This document shows, in pieces, positions 52,961 to 61,092 of a stretch of 64,000 bases of DNA. The DNA is from Halorussus pelagicus. Lineage in GTDB: Archaea; Halobacteriota; Halobacteria; Halobacteriales; Haladaptataceae. The position numbers and the translations under genes were made by a program. How positions within the stretch are numbered: the stretch's first letter is position 1; every line of letters begins with the position of its first letter. The notes under the pieces were generated by a model, which made no database searches, was not told the origin of the DNA, and was given only the letters and a program-made list of their open reading frames with translations. The stretch is from positions 1,488,001 to 1,552,000 of the forward strand of contig NZ_CP035119.1 in the NCBI RefSeq assembly GCF_004087835.1. The letters are read 5' to 3'.

Positions 52961-54244
52961 ATGGCAGACTATCCGATGATAAGCGAGCAAATCGAGGACG
53001 TAGACTCCGCTCGCACCGACGGCCATCGCAAGATGGACTGGGCGCGCGAACACATGCCGATTCTGACCGCGATGCAGGAAGACTTCGAGGCGAACCAACC
53101 CTTCGAAGGCCAGCGAATCGGGATGGCGATGCACGTCGAGGCCAAGACCGCCGTGCTGGTCGAGACCCTCGCCGAAGGCGGCGCGGAAGTCGCTGTCACC
53201 GGCTGTAACCCCCTCTCGACGCACGACGACGTGAGCGCCGCGCTCGACGAACACCCCAACATCACCTCCTACGCCAAGCGCGAGGTGGACGACGAGGAGT
53301 ATTACGCCGCAATCGAGGCGGTCATCGCCCACGAACCGACCATCACCGTGGACGACGGGATGGACCTCGTGGCGGCCATTCACGAGGACTACCCCGAACT
53401 CATCGACTCCATCGTCGGCGGGGCCGAGGAGACGACCACGGGCGTCCACCGCCTGCGCGCGATGGACGACGACGGCGCGCTCGACTATCCCGTCTTCGCC
53501 GTCAACGACACGCCGATGAAGCGCCTGTTCGACAACGTCCACGGCACGGGCGAGTCCTCCCTGGCGAACATCGCCATGACCACGAACCTCTCGTGGGCGG
53601 GCAAGAACGTCGTCGTCGCGGGCTACGGCGACTGCGGCCGCGGCGTCGCCAAGAAGGCCTCGGGCCAGAACGCGAACGTCATCGTGACCGAGGTCGAACC
53701 CCGCCGCGCGCTCGAAGCCCACATGGAAGGCTACGACGTGATGCCGATGGCCGAGGCGGCCGAAATCGGCGACGTGTTCCTCACGACCACGGGCAACCGC
53801 GACGTGATTACTGCGGACCACTTCGAGAAGATGCAGGATGGCGTCCTGCTGGCGAACGCGGGCCACTTCGACGTGGAGGTCAACTTAGACCAACTCTCGG
53901 ACCTCGCCGTCGCCGAGCGCGAGGCCCGCGACGGCGTCCGCGAGTACGAGATGGAGGATGGTCGTCGCCTCAACGTCCTCGCGGAAGGCCGACTCGTCAA
54001 CCTCGCTTCGCCTATCGCGCTGGGCCACCCCGTCGAGGTCATGGACCAGAGCTTCGGCGTGCAGGCGGCCTGCGTCCGCGAACTGGTCGAAAACGGCGAG
54101 TCCTACGAGGCGGGCGTCCACGACGTGCCCGACGAACTGGACGAGGAGATTGCGAAAATCAAACTTGACGCCGAGGGCGTCGAGTACGACGACCTGACCG
54201 ACGAGCAGGCCGAGTACATGGGTAGCTGGCAGCACGGGACGTAG
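52961..54244 (+). CDS. ahcY: Adenosylhomocysteinase
   Basis: AhcY hydrolyses S-adenosylhomocysteine to adenosine and homocysteine, relieving inhibition of methyltransferases. The 427-residue protein shows MAMHVEAKTAVLVETL, TGCNPLSTHDDVSAAL, NDTPMKRLFDNVHGTGES, the NAD-binding motif VVAGYGDCGRG and the C-terminal end of the family. The ATG at 52961 gives the usual MADYPMISEQIEDV start. It lies downstream of the SAH/5'-deoxyadenosine deaminase gene, with one secreted-protein gene between. Confidence 0.95.
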   Translation: MADYPMISEQIEDVDSARTDGHRKMDWAREHMPILTAMQEDFEANQPFEGQRIGMAMHVEAKTAVLVETLAEGGAEVAVTGCNPLSTHDDVSAALDEHPNITSYAKREVDDEEYYAAIEAVIAHEPTITVDDGMDLVAAIHEDYPELIDSIVGGAEETTTGVHRLRAMDDDGALDYPVFAVNDTPMKRLFDNVHGTGESSLANIAMTTNLSWAGKNVVVAGYGDCGRGVAKKASGQNANVIVTEVEPRRALEAHMEGYDVMPMAEAAEIGDVFLTTTGNRDVITADHFEKMQDGVLLANAGHFDVEVNLDQLSDLAVAEREARDGVREYEMEDGRRLNVLAEGRLVNLASPIALGHPVEVMDQSFGVQAACVRELVENGESYEAGVHDVPDELDEEIAKIKLDAEGVEYDDLTDEQAEYMGSWQHGT

Positions 54245-54459
54245 AAACGGCAACTACCACCTCAACAGTATTTTAAACCCGCCGTGACTATATCGACACA
54301 GACGGTCGGAGGACGATGATCTCTCCGTGAAGAGGTATGAGACCTCCTGATTCCGTCGGCCCGAAACCCGATTTTCTCGCGGTCTTCGACGCTCGTAGTC
54401 ACTCCGCCCGCGAGCGATTCCCAACAAGCATTTATCACTTCGCTCCCACCGTTCGCCTC

Positions 54460-55572
54460 GTGCAACGCCGCCAAGTCCTCCAAACGAGCGCGGCGACGCT
54501 CGGCGTGACCGTCGGTCTCGCCGGGTGTCTGTCGGGTTCGAGCGACGACCAGCAGACGCGACGACCGGAGACAGAACTACGAGGCGACGACATCGAGTCC
54601 GATGCCGTCGAGACGACCCCAGAGGACCGCGAGGAGACCGAGACGCCCGCCGACCTGACCGCGCCCCCGCGGGAGTCGGCCGTCTTCGCCGCCGTCGAGG
54701 CGAACGAGACGCGACTGCGCGTCACCTTCGAGTCGAACCCGGTGGTGGAGTCGCTGGCCGAGAGCGGTGGGACGACCACCGCCGCGAACACGACTCGGGC
54801 CACGACGAATCGTACTGCAACGAACGCGACGGTCACGACGACCACCAACGAAACCGCCAGCGCCGACCGGACCGCCGATTCCGCTTCGCTCGGAGTCCTC
54901 GGCGACTCGCTCGCCGCGCTCGCCCCCGTCGGTACGGCGGCCGGGAGTCCCGGCAGAGGAGGCGGCGGTCGTGGAGGTAGCAGTGGAAGCGGGAGAGGTG
55001 GCGGTCGAAGCGGCGGAAGCGGCAGGAGCGGCGGGAGTGGATGGGGTGGTAGTGGAAGCGGCGGAAGTAGCGGAAGCGGCGGCAGGCGTTCCGGGAGCGG
55101 ACGCAGTGGCGGGTCCAAATCCGGAAGCGGCGGCGGGAGCGGCGGAAGTCGCAAACCCAGCCCCGGCAAGCGCGGGAGCGGCGACAGTCCCTCTCGCGGT
55201 CGGAACGGACGCCACAAGTGGCGCGCCGGGAGCTACGCCGCGTGGCACGACCGACACGGTCACCGAGTGCGGGACCGTGACGCCCGTGTGGTCGGATGCG
55301 GTGTGGGCTACCTCGGCGACCCGAACGCGACCGATGAAGATCTCCCCGGTGCAGGACCCGTCGAGTGGACCCACCCCTGCGACGGCGACCACGATGAGCT
55401 GGCCGTCGAGCCGTCCGACCCCGGCTGGTACCGCGTCGGCGCGCGACTTCGTGGTGCGGACGGCGACCGGGAGTTCGGTTGGGAAGCCGTGGACGTGAAA
55501 CTCCTCGATGGCGAGGACGGCTGGCGCGTCGATAGCCAGTGGAAGGTCTCGCCGCGGCTCCGAGAGAAATAG
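54460..55572 (+). CDS. Tat lipoprotein with Gly/Ser repeat region
   Basis: The GTG at 54460 gives MQRRQVLQTSAATLGVTVGLAGC: twin arginines at 3-4 and a lipobox Cys23. A Thr/Asn linker (about 105-145) and a region of roughly 80 residues made only of Gly, Ser, Arg and a few others (about 165-245) follow. A compact C-terminal domain (about 265-370) ends WRVDSQWKVSPRLREK and contains WRVGxRL-like strands. I do not recognise the family. It is membrane-anchored outside the cell. The longer frame from 54337 lacks a signal and was rejected. Confidence 0.7.
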   Translation: MQRRQVLQTSAATLGVTVGLAGCLSGSSDDQQTRRPETELRGDDIESDAVETTPEDREETETPADLTAPPRESAVFAAVEANETRLRVTFESNPVVESLAESGGTTTAANTTRATTNRTATNATVTTTTNETASADRTADSASLGVLGDSLAALAPVGTAAGSPGRGGGGRGGSSGSGRGGGRSGGSGRSGGSGWGGSGSGGSSGSGGRRSGSGRSGGSKSGSGGGSGGSRKPSPGKRGSGDSPSRGRNGRHKWRAGSYAAWHDRHGHRVRDRDARVVGCGVGYLGDPNATDEDLPGAGPVEWTHPCDGDHDELAVEPSDPGWYRVGARLRGADGDREFGWEAVDVKLLDGEDGWRVDSQWKVSPRLREK

Positions 55573-55608
55573 ACTTTCGGTGTCATTTTTTCGCTGACCG
55601 CGAAAACA

Positions 55609-56583
55609 ATGAGTATGAAGAATACGGAGGTGCCCGAACTATCAGTTCGGGCAGTTCTCGCCGCGGCAATCGGCGGGACGGTACTCGCTGGTAGTGTCGC
55701 CGTCGCACTCGTACTGACGGTCACCGCGGGCATGATTCTCTCCGCTTACGTCTCGGACGGGTTGGCTCTCGCGGGGATATCGGTTCCCGACACGGCGTGG
55801 TACGTGCTGTGGTCAGCGTGCGGCGTCGTCGCGCTCGCGTGGGTCGGTCGCACGGTCGCACGGTCGATTCGGGACGAGCGCGTGCAACTGGTCGAATCGA
55901 CGATTCCCGTCTCGGAAGCGCCGTCCGACGAGCGTTCCGCACTCGCGCCGACGCTGGAACGGCTCGCCGCGCAGGCCGACGTTCCCGCTCCCGAGATTCG
56001 CGTTCGGCAGACGGAGACGCCGCTGGCGTACACGACCTCCAGACCGGACGACCCGCTTTTCAGGACCGGTACGGTCGAGAAACCGGTTGTCGTCGTCTCT
56101 CGCGGTCTCGTCTCCATGCTGTCACGGTCGGAGCTGTCGGCGGTTCTGGCACACGAACTCGCCCACGTCGCCAACGACGACCTCCGACTCACCACGCTCC
56201 TGTTGGTGCCATTGTTCTCCGCCGAGACGCTTCAACAGGAGGAGGGAACCGCCTCGAACCTCTTCGAGGTCGCTGGCCACCTCCTCGGGGCCGGAGCGTC
56301 GATTGGCGTCGGCGTGTTCTCGCGGGCACGCGAATTCGCGGCGGACCGCGGCGCGGTAGCGATAACCGGCGACCCCGCGTCTCTCGCAAGCGCCCTCCGG
56401 AAAATCGACGAGTCGCTCGCGTCGCAACCGACCGTAGACCGCCGCGAACGGAGCCAATCGACGAACGCGATTAGCGTCCATTCGGTCCTCGACTCGCGGC
56501 ACGACTGCTTTGGTCTCCGCTCGACGCACCCGCCGGTGGAGTCCAGACTCCGCCGACTCTCGGAACGGTCCGAGGAGTTCTGA
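55609..56583 (+). CDS. M48-family membrane metalloprotease
   Basis: The 324-residue protein has two N-terminal membrane helices (about 13-48 and 62-85) and an M48 protease domain. The zinc motif is HELAHVAND (182-190), with the third ligand Glu242 in AREFAADRGAV. This is the HtpX/Ste24-like layout, with a role in membrane-protein quality control or processing. The C-terminus contains the conserved STHPPVESRLRRL. Starts at 55609 or 55615 are both possible. It follows the Gly/Ser lipoprotein gene by about 35 bases. Confidence 0.9.
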   Translation: MSMKNTEVPELSVRAVLAAAIGGTVLAGSVAVALVLTVTAGMILSAYVSDGLALAGISVPDTAWYVLWSACGVVALAWVGRTVARSIRDERVQLVESTIPVSEAPSDERSALAPTLERLAAQADVPAPEIRVRQTETPLAYTTSRPDDPLFRTGTVEKPVVVVSRGLVSMLSRSELSAVLAHELAHVANDDLRLTTLLLVPLFSAETLQQEEGTASNLFEVAGHLLGAGASIGVGVFSRAREFAADRGAVAITGDPASLASALRKIDESLASQPTVDRRERSQSTNAISVHSVLDSRHDCFGLRSTHPPVESRLRRLSERSEEF

Positions 56584-56630
56584 TTCCTCTCGCGGAAAGG
56601 ACCTTTCTTCGTGGCGGACGAAGACGGGGT

Positions 56631-57584
56631 ATGTCTCTCGACCACGACGCCACCCCGAGCGAGACGGTGAAACCGTATCTCGAAGCCCTCCGCGACCTCT
56701 GTGACCACTACGACGTGGACGCCCGGTCCCGGTACGTCACTCTGCCCGACCCCGCCGGAAAGGTCCACTACCTGACCGCGGGCGAGGGACCGCCCCTCCT
56801 CCTGCTCCACGGTCTCGGCACGACCGCCTCCTCGTGGATTCCGATGTTCGACGCGCTGACCGACCACTTCACCGTCTACGCGCCCGACCGTCCGGGTCGG
56901 GGTCTCTCGACCGCGGTGGACTACCGCGAGACCGGGTTCCGGGAGTTTGGCGTCGAATACATCGCCGACTTTCTGGACGCGGTGGGAGTCGAATCGGCCG
57001 CCGTGATGGGCAACTCGCTGGGTGGGTTCCAGTCGCTCGCGCTGACGGTGGACCGTCCCGAGCGCGTGGATCGACTCTGTGCCATCGGCGCGCCCGCCGG
57101 ACTCTCGCGGGACGTTCCCGCCTTCTTCCGGCTGTTCGACCTGCCGGGAGTCGGTCGCTGGCTGTTCGACTACTTCGAGACCGAGACTGTCGGCGAGGCC
57201 CGCGCGGACTTCCGGCGCATCAACGTCGAGGACGACGGGACGATTCCGGACGCCTACTTTCGGCCGGGCGTCGTCGCCGAGCGCCTGCCCGGCCAGCGCG
57301 AGAGCCTTCTGTCGATGATGGAGACGCTGGGCACGTTTCGCGGGATGAACCCGCAGTTCGACCTGCGCCCGGACGTTCGAGCGGTCGAGATACCGACCCG
57401 GTTCGTCTGGGGCACCGAGGACTACTTCTGGCCGCCGTCGGTCGGGCGACCGGTGGCGAGCGCGATGGCGAACGCCGACTTCGTGACCCTGAACGGCCGC
57501 GGGCACATGCCGTGGATGGAACCCGACGACGGCGCAACCGAGGCGGCGGTCGAGTTTCTGACTGGCGAGGTCGGTCCCGAGTAG
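56631..57584 (+). CDS. Alpha/beta hydrolase
   Basis: The 317-residue protein has the oxyanion region LLLLHGLGTTASSW (57-70), the nucleophile elbow GNSLGGFQ with Ser129, a late acidic residue in WGTEDYFWP and the catalytic His in NGRGHMPWME. This is the canonical alpha/beta-hydrolase order with a helical cap (about 160-235). Substrate is unknown. It is followed convergently by the FNT transporter gene, 15 bases away. Confidence 0.9.
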   Translation: MSLDHDATPSETVKPYLEALRDLCDHYDVDARSRYVTLPDPAGKVHYLTAGEGPPLLLLHGLGTTASSWIPMFDALTDHFTVYAPDRPGRGLSTAVDYRETGFREFGVEYIADFLDAVGVESAAVMGNSLGGFQSLALTVDRPERVDRLCAIGAPAGLSRDVPAFFRLFDLPGVGRWLFDYFETETVGEARADFRRINVEDDGTIPDAYFRPGVVAERLPGQRESLLSMMETLGTFRGMNPQFDLRPDVRAVEIPTRFVWGTEDYFWPPSVGRPVASAMANADFVTLNGRGHMPWMEPDDGATEAAVEFLTGEVGPE

Positions 57585-57599
57585 TCCGGTTCCGAATCG

Positions 57600-58424
57600 C
57601 TACTCGCCGCCACGAACGACATGGGCGTACTTCAGCAGAGCGACGAAGACCGACCCGCCGATGGCGTTGCCGACCGTGGCGAGCGAGAGGAATCCGGCGT
57701 ACTGCGCCAGCGAGATGCGTGGCGAGACGAGCGTTCCCGCCAGCACCTCGACGTTCCCCGCGATGCAGTGGGGCAGGTGGGCCAGCCCGATGCTGGTCGT
57801 GACCACCCAGACGACCGCGATGCGCGCGATGCTCTCTCTGGCGGCCGTCAGCAACCACGAGAGCAGGCCCATCAGCCACCCGGCCGCGACGCCGCCCGCC
57901 AGCAGAATCCACGGGCCGTGTTCGGTGAGGTGCAACGCGATTTCGGTGAACGCCGAGGGGTCGGCGATGCCGTACGCTGGCGCGAAGTAGACCATCCCGA
58001 CGGCGAACAGGACCCCGCCGAGGACGTTCCCGGCGTAGACGAGCGCCCAGAGTCTGGCCAGTTCCCCGACGCTCGCCCGGCCGTCGAGGACCGGAAGCAT
58101 CGCGCGGGCGGTGTGTTCGGTGAACAGTTCCGACCGGCCGCCGATGACGAAGATGAACCCGACAGCGTAGGCGTTGGCGACGACGATTCGGGTCAGGGGG
58201 TCACCCCACGACCCGCCGACGACGGTGAGCAGAACCGCCATGAGAAGAGGACCGAACCCGATGTCGAGTCCGGCCGAGACGCCCGAGAGGAACAGGCCGT
58301 CCGACGGACGGTCCAGTTCCTCCAACCCCTCCTGAATCTCTTGGGCCAGAATCTCCTGCTTTGGCTTTTGACCCTCTCCCGGCGCTTCAGTCCGGATTCG
58401 CCGGTCGAGGTCTTCCTTCGACAC
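57600..58424 (-). CDS. Formate/nitrite transporter (FNT) family channel
   Basis: The 274-residue membrane protein has six hydrophobic segments preceded by a cytoplasmic N-terminus of about 50 residues. Family motifs include GLFLSGVSAGLDIGFGPLL and NVLGGVLFAVGMVYFA, followed by LAHLPHCIAGNVEVLAG, which contains the NxxE-like pore region. FNT proteins conduct formate, nitrite or hydrosulfide across the membrane. The substrate cannot be assigned here. It is convergent with the alpha/beta hydrolase gene. Confidence 0.87.
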   Translation of the reverse strand: MSKEDLDRRIRTEAPGEGQKPKQEILAQEIQEGLEELDRPSDGLFLSGVSAGLDIGFGPLLMAVLLTVVGGSWGDPLTRIVVANAYAVGFIFVIGGRSELFTEHTARAMLPVLDGRASVGELARLWALVYAGNVLGGVLFAVGMVYFAPAYGIADPSAFTEIALHLTEHGPWILLAGGVAAGWLMGLLSWLLTAARESIARIAVVWVVTTSIGLAHLPHCIAGNVEVLAGTLVSPRISLAQYAGFLSLATVGNAIGGSVFVALLKYAHVVRGGE

Positions 58425-58583
58425 GATGGGTAATGTGAACGTTTCCGATAAAAAGCGGTCCGGCCGTCTCCGGGGTCTCCGGGAGCGGACGACTCCACTT
58501 TCACCGCGCTTGCGAGGAACTTAACACGCCCAAGGAGACAGTACCAGACATGGCCGACACGACGGGACTCGGGTGGTGGCGCG

Positions 58584-59072
58584 ATGTCTAACGCGAAGGG
58601 CGACAGGCGCGAGCGCGAACTCGTCAACCGACTCGACGAGGCCGGATTCGCGGTCATGCGCGCGCCCGCCAGCGGAAGCGCCACCGAGCGTGAACTCCCG
58701 GACGTACTCGCGGGCGATGGCGTCGCCTTCTACGCCATCGAGGCGAAGTCGAGTTCGGGCGACCCCATCTATCTCACCGGCGAGGAGGTCGAGGCGCTGG
58801 TCTACTTCTCGCAGAACTTCGGCGCGAAACCCAAAATCGGGGTGCGGTTCGACCGCGAGGACTGGTATTTCTTCCATCCCGCGGACGTGTACCAGACCGA
58901 CGGCGGCAACTACCGCGTGAAAAAGGAGACCGCGCTCGAAGAGGGCGACCCCCTCGACTCGCTCCGAGCGACCGACGACGACGAGGACGACGGCCACGAC
59001 ATCCGGGACGTACTTGGTGCGGTCGAGCAGGGCGTCCTCTCGCCGGACGAGGCGGCGTCGATGTTGGAGTAG
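58584..59072 (+). CDS. hjc: Holliday junction resolvase Hjc
   Basis: The 162-residue archaeal resolvase has the nuclease signature: [11 protein letters not shown] (Glu10/Glu12), [15 protein letters not shown] with Asp40, and YAIEAKSSS giving Glu53 and Lys55. Hjc cuts four-way DNA junctions during recombination. The last 40 residues are an acidic extension typical of haloarchaea. The start at 58584 matches the family. It is followed by a candidate structured RNA and then a convergent SWIM-domain gene. Confidence 0.94.
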   Translation: MSNAKGDRRERELVNRLDEAGFAVMRAPASGSATERELPDVLAGDGVAFYAIEAKSSSGDPIYLTGEEVEALVYFSQNFGAKPKIGVRFDREDWYFFHPADVYQTDGGNYRVKKETALEEGDPLDSLRATDDDEDDGHDIRDVLGAVEQGVLSPDEAASMLE

Positions 59073-59159
59073 TCCGCGCGTTGATGTTGGCGTCTCGGTT
59101 ATTCTCCGCGCGTCTCGGTTCGTATGAAAAAGTATATCAACAACTGTGACTATTTTGCC

Positions 59160-59340
59160 TATGTCGGTGGCGTAGCGAGCTGCGTGTGAGTGTCGTCCGT
59201 GGGCCACGTCACCGACCGTCGCGTTGCAACAGACCACACGTTCCGACCGGCAGAGCATCCACGCGGTGCGACCGGCGGCGGTCCGGAGGCGGGGCACGCC
59301 ACCGGAGGGCCGGACCGCCGCATCTTCGTTTCCCATCGCT
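59160..59340 (+). ncRNA. Candidate structured RNA between hjc and a SWIM gene
   Basis: A TATA-like agtatatc (59131-59138) predicts a transcription start near 59160. From there the DNA folds into three helices: 59163-59172 pairs with 59207-59216 (ten pairs, one G-U), a middle hairpin lies around 59247-59275, and 59277-59286 pairs perfectly with 59310-59319. A pyrimidine-rich tract (tcttcctttcc) follows. No protein frame fits. The location of the start exactly at the first helix argues for a real RNA. It could be a guide RNA, a regulatory sRNA or chance GC pairing. Confidence 0.4.
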
Positions 59341-59362
59341 CTTCCTTTCCAATCGCTCGTCG

Positions 59363-60061
59363 TCACACCGTCGCCTTGAAGTCCGCGAGCGCCGACTGGT
59401 CCTCGCGTTCGGCCGGTCGGGCGTCCTCGCGCCTGCGAGCGAGTCGCCCGCGCGGGAACGAGTACCGCCGGAGGTGACGGGGTTGCAACTCGTCGGCGTC
59501 GAGACCCGCCGGAGTCGGGTACATCGCTTCGACCACCACGTCGTCGGCGCGATAGTTCTGGTTGGTCGAGTACGCCGCGACGGTGCAGTCGTGGCCCGTG
59601 ATTTCGACTTCGTCGGCCCGGCGGGGCGTCGTCCGAACCACGACCAGCAGGTCGCCCGTCTCGCGGTCCACGACGGTTTCGCCGGGGTCGAGACCGCACT
59701 CCTCGCAAAGGTGCGGTCCCGCATCGGTCTCGTCGGCGAAGCGTTTCTCGCCGCAGTTGTGACACGCGACGGCCTGCTTGCCGGGCGGCGCGACGCGTCC
59801 CGCGGTGACTTCCATTGCGACTCGCCGGATGTGCTTGCACCTGACGCCCCGGAAGTTGTGGTCCGGGCAGGTACAGCGCCCGCCGGGCAGGTCTACCGAG
59901 TACGTGTGACCGCTCTGGCTCTCGACTTCGTAGACGCCGCCGCCGCCGAGCGACGTGACTGCCATACGCTCCATGCGGGCGCGCTGTGACCGGCGGTCGG
60001 TCACGCCCTCGACGGGGGGCAGCGATGTGCGCGTTCGTTCGGAAGCTGTTGTGTTTGCCAT
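59363..60061 (-). CDS. SWIM zinc-finger domain protein, long form
   Basis: The 232-residue protein contains the SWIM finger C63-x-C65 ... C75-x-H77 (RCTCPDHNFRGVRCKH). A second zinc ribbon, CHNCGEKRF and CEECGLDPGE (about 95-125), then a strand-rich domain with VVEAMYPTP and a basic tail follow. SWIM domains are thought to bind DNA or proteins. I chose the ATG at 60061 (MANTTASERTRTS); a start at MAVTSLGG (about residue 34) is also possible. It is the second SWIM protein of the window, longer than the one at 18592-18939. Function unknown. Confidence 0.82.
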   Translation of the reverse strand: MANTTASERTRTSLPPVEGVTDRRSQRARMERMAVTSLGGGGVYEVESQSGHTYSVDLPGGRCTCPDHNFRGVRCKHIRRVAMEVTAGRVAPPGKQAVACHNCGEKRFADETDAGPHLCEECGLDPGETVVDRETGDLLVVVRTTPRRADEVEITGHDCTVAAYSTNQNYRADDVVVEAMYPTPAGLDADELQPRHLRRYSFPRGRLARRREDARPAEREDQSALADFKATV

Positions 60062-60561
60062 AGGCTTCCCTCGTAGTGCGGGGCCGACCCACGGTCTACA
60101 AAATCGTCGTCTCCACCCCTCGTCGTCCCGTCGTCGGTCGGTTCCGCGTACGAATAGATAGGGTCCGAACACTCCTAAGTCTTGCACTTACTAGAAAAAC
60201 TATACGTACGAGTTAGAACGGTAATGCCTCAATAAGGCCTAAATTCAGCGGAATCTATGGAGAATGAATTGCTGTCGGCGAGCGCCCGACTCGACCGACC
60301 ACGTTTCAGCGAGCCGACGGCTCGCGCACCGGCAATCGTACCGCGAGCGAGGAGCGCCAGCGACGAGCGAGCGGACCAAGGAATCCCTCGACGGAGGAGC
60401 GAAGCGGCGGAGCCGCTTCGTCTCCGACGGAGGGGGTGACGCCGTGTTTTTTCCCCACGTTTTTGCCAGCGAGGGAGCCCCGAGCCATAGGCTCGGGCGA
60501 CCGAGTGCAGCAAAAAGTGGTTATCGAAGCCCTTTTGCCGATACCCTCGGAAATCACCGCT
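60062..60561. other. 500-base intergenic region holding repeat copy B
   Basis: This divergent spacer lies between a SWIM gene and a small membrane-protein gene. Bases 60160-60230 are AT-rich and contain the minus-strand gene's promoter region. Bases 60332-60515 are dispersed repeat copy B, with further hairpins to about 60280. No convincing protein-coding frame is present. Confidence 0.6.
60332..60515 (-). repeat. Dispersed structured intergenic repeat, copy B
   Basis: Read on the minus strand, this matches copy A at 1271-1441 block by block: ttttgctgcactcggtcgc, gctccctcgctggcaaaa, cacggcgtcaccccctc and ttccttggtccgctcgctc. Stem one pairs 60479-60486 with 60490-60497 (cccgagcc with ggctcggg), and stem two pairs 60401-60407 with 60413-60419. 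The stems differ in sequence from copy A but still pair. It is 13 bases longer than copy A, mainly in the second stem region. Confidence 0.72.
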
Positions 60562-60762
60562 ATGGTAGATCAGGAGACGCGCCGCGAGATTCTCGTCGGT
60601 GCGGGGTCCGTTGGTCTCTTCATCGCCCTGCTCGTCGGCGTGGGCATGCAGTACGGCACCAACGGCCTCACACAGACGGGAGCGTTGGCGGTCGTGGGCG
60701 TCATCGTCGTGTTCGTGCTGGTGATGAGTGGTGTCGGCATCTGGATGTCGCGGCAGTACTGA
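60562..60762 (+). CDS. Small two-helix membrane protein (DUF7472-like)
   Basis: The 66-residue product begins MVDQETRREILVGAGSVGLF and has two hydrophobic helices (about 10-27 and 38-58) with a short loop YGTNGLTQTG. I recall the haloarchaeal family label DUF7472. The ATG at 60562 follows the end of the repeat element by about 45 bases; the frame is open upstream inside the repeat but was rejected as non-homologous. Function unknown. Confidence 0.7.
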   Translation: MVDQETRREILVGAGSVGLFIALLVGVGMQYGTNGLTQTGALAVVGVIVVFVLVMSGVGIWMSRQY

Positions 60763-61092
60763 TTTCGAATCGATTCTCGCGGTCGCTCGGTTTTGCGTTC
60801 GTGGTCGGAGTTCGGTTTTGTCGAGGTCGTCTCTGAGAGGTAGAGCAAGTGGCTCAGAGGGGAGCAGATTCTGCGGAGAGAAACGGTAAGTGAGACAGTG
60901 AGAAGCTAGCTTCAGGCTTGAGCAAATCATACCGCACCCGCACCGCAACCGCGAGGGCCACGTCCTCCCCAACCGCCTGCGGTCCTCACTTCGTTGCGGT
61001 CCTCAGCCCTCGCGCGGTTGGCGCGGCGCGCAGTCGCGCGCCGCGCCAGCACGCGCCGAGAAGCTTGTAAACCTGCGCGAAACTGGGGAAAT
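60763..61092. other. Intergenic region with long GC-rich hairpins
   Basis: This 330-base stretch carries no supported gene. The right-hand part (60947-61047) holds nested inverted repeats listed separately. The left part has only a short palindrome gaagctagcttc near 60902-60913. Confidence 0.6.
60947..61047. repeat. Nested GC-rich inverted repeats
   Basis: AACCGCGAGGGC (60947-60958) pairs with GCCCTCGCGCGGTT (61006-61019) with a two-base bulge. Directly after it, GGCGCGGCGCGC (61020-61031) pairs perfectly with GCGCGCCGCGCC (61036-61047) around a four-base loop. GCGGTCCTCA occurs twice between the outer arms. It resembles intergenic GC-rich repeats common in haloarchaea and could act in termination. 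Confidence 0.6.

Noticed and set aside
54290..54345. Small palindrome gaggtatgagacctc as a possible riboswitch near ahcY
   Set aside because: It lies downstream of ahcY, is short and lacks any known SAH-riboswitch feature.
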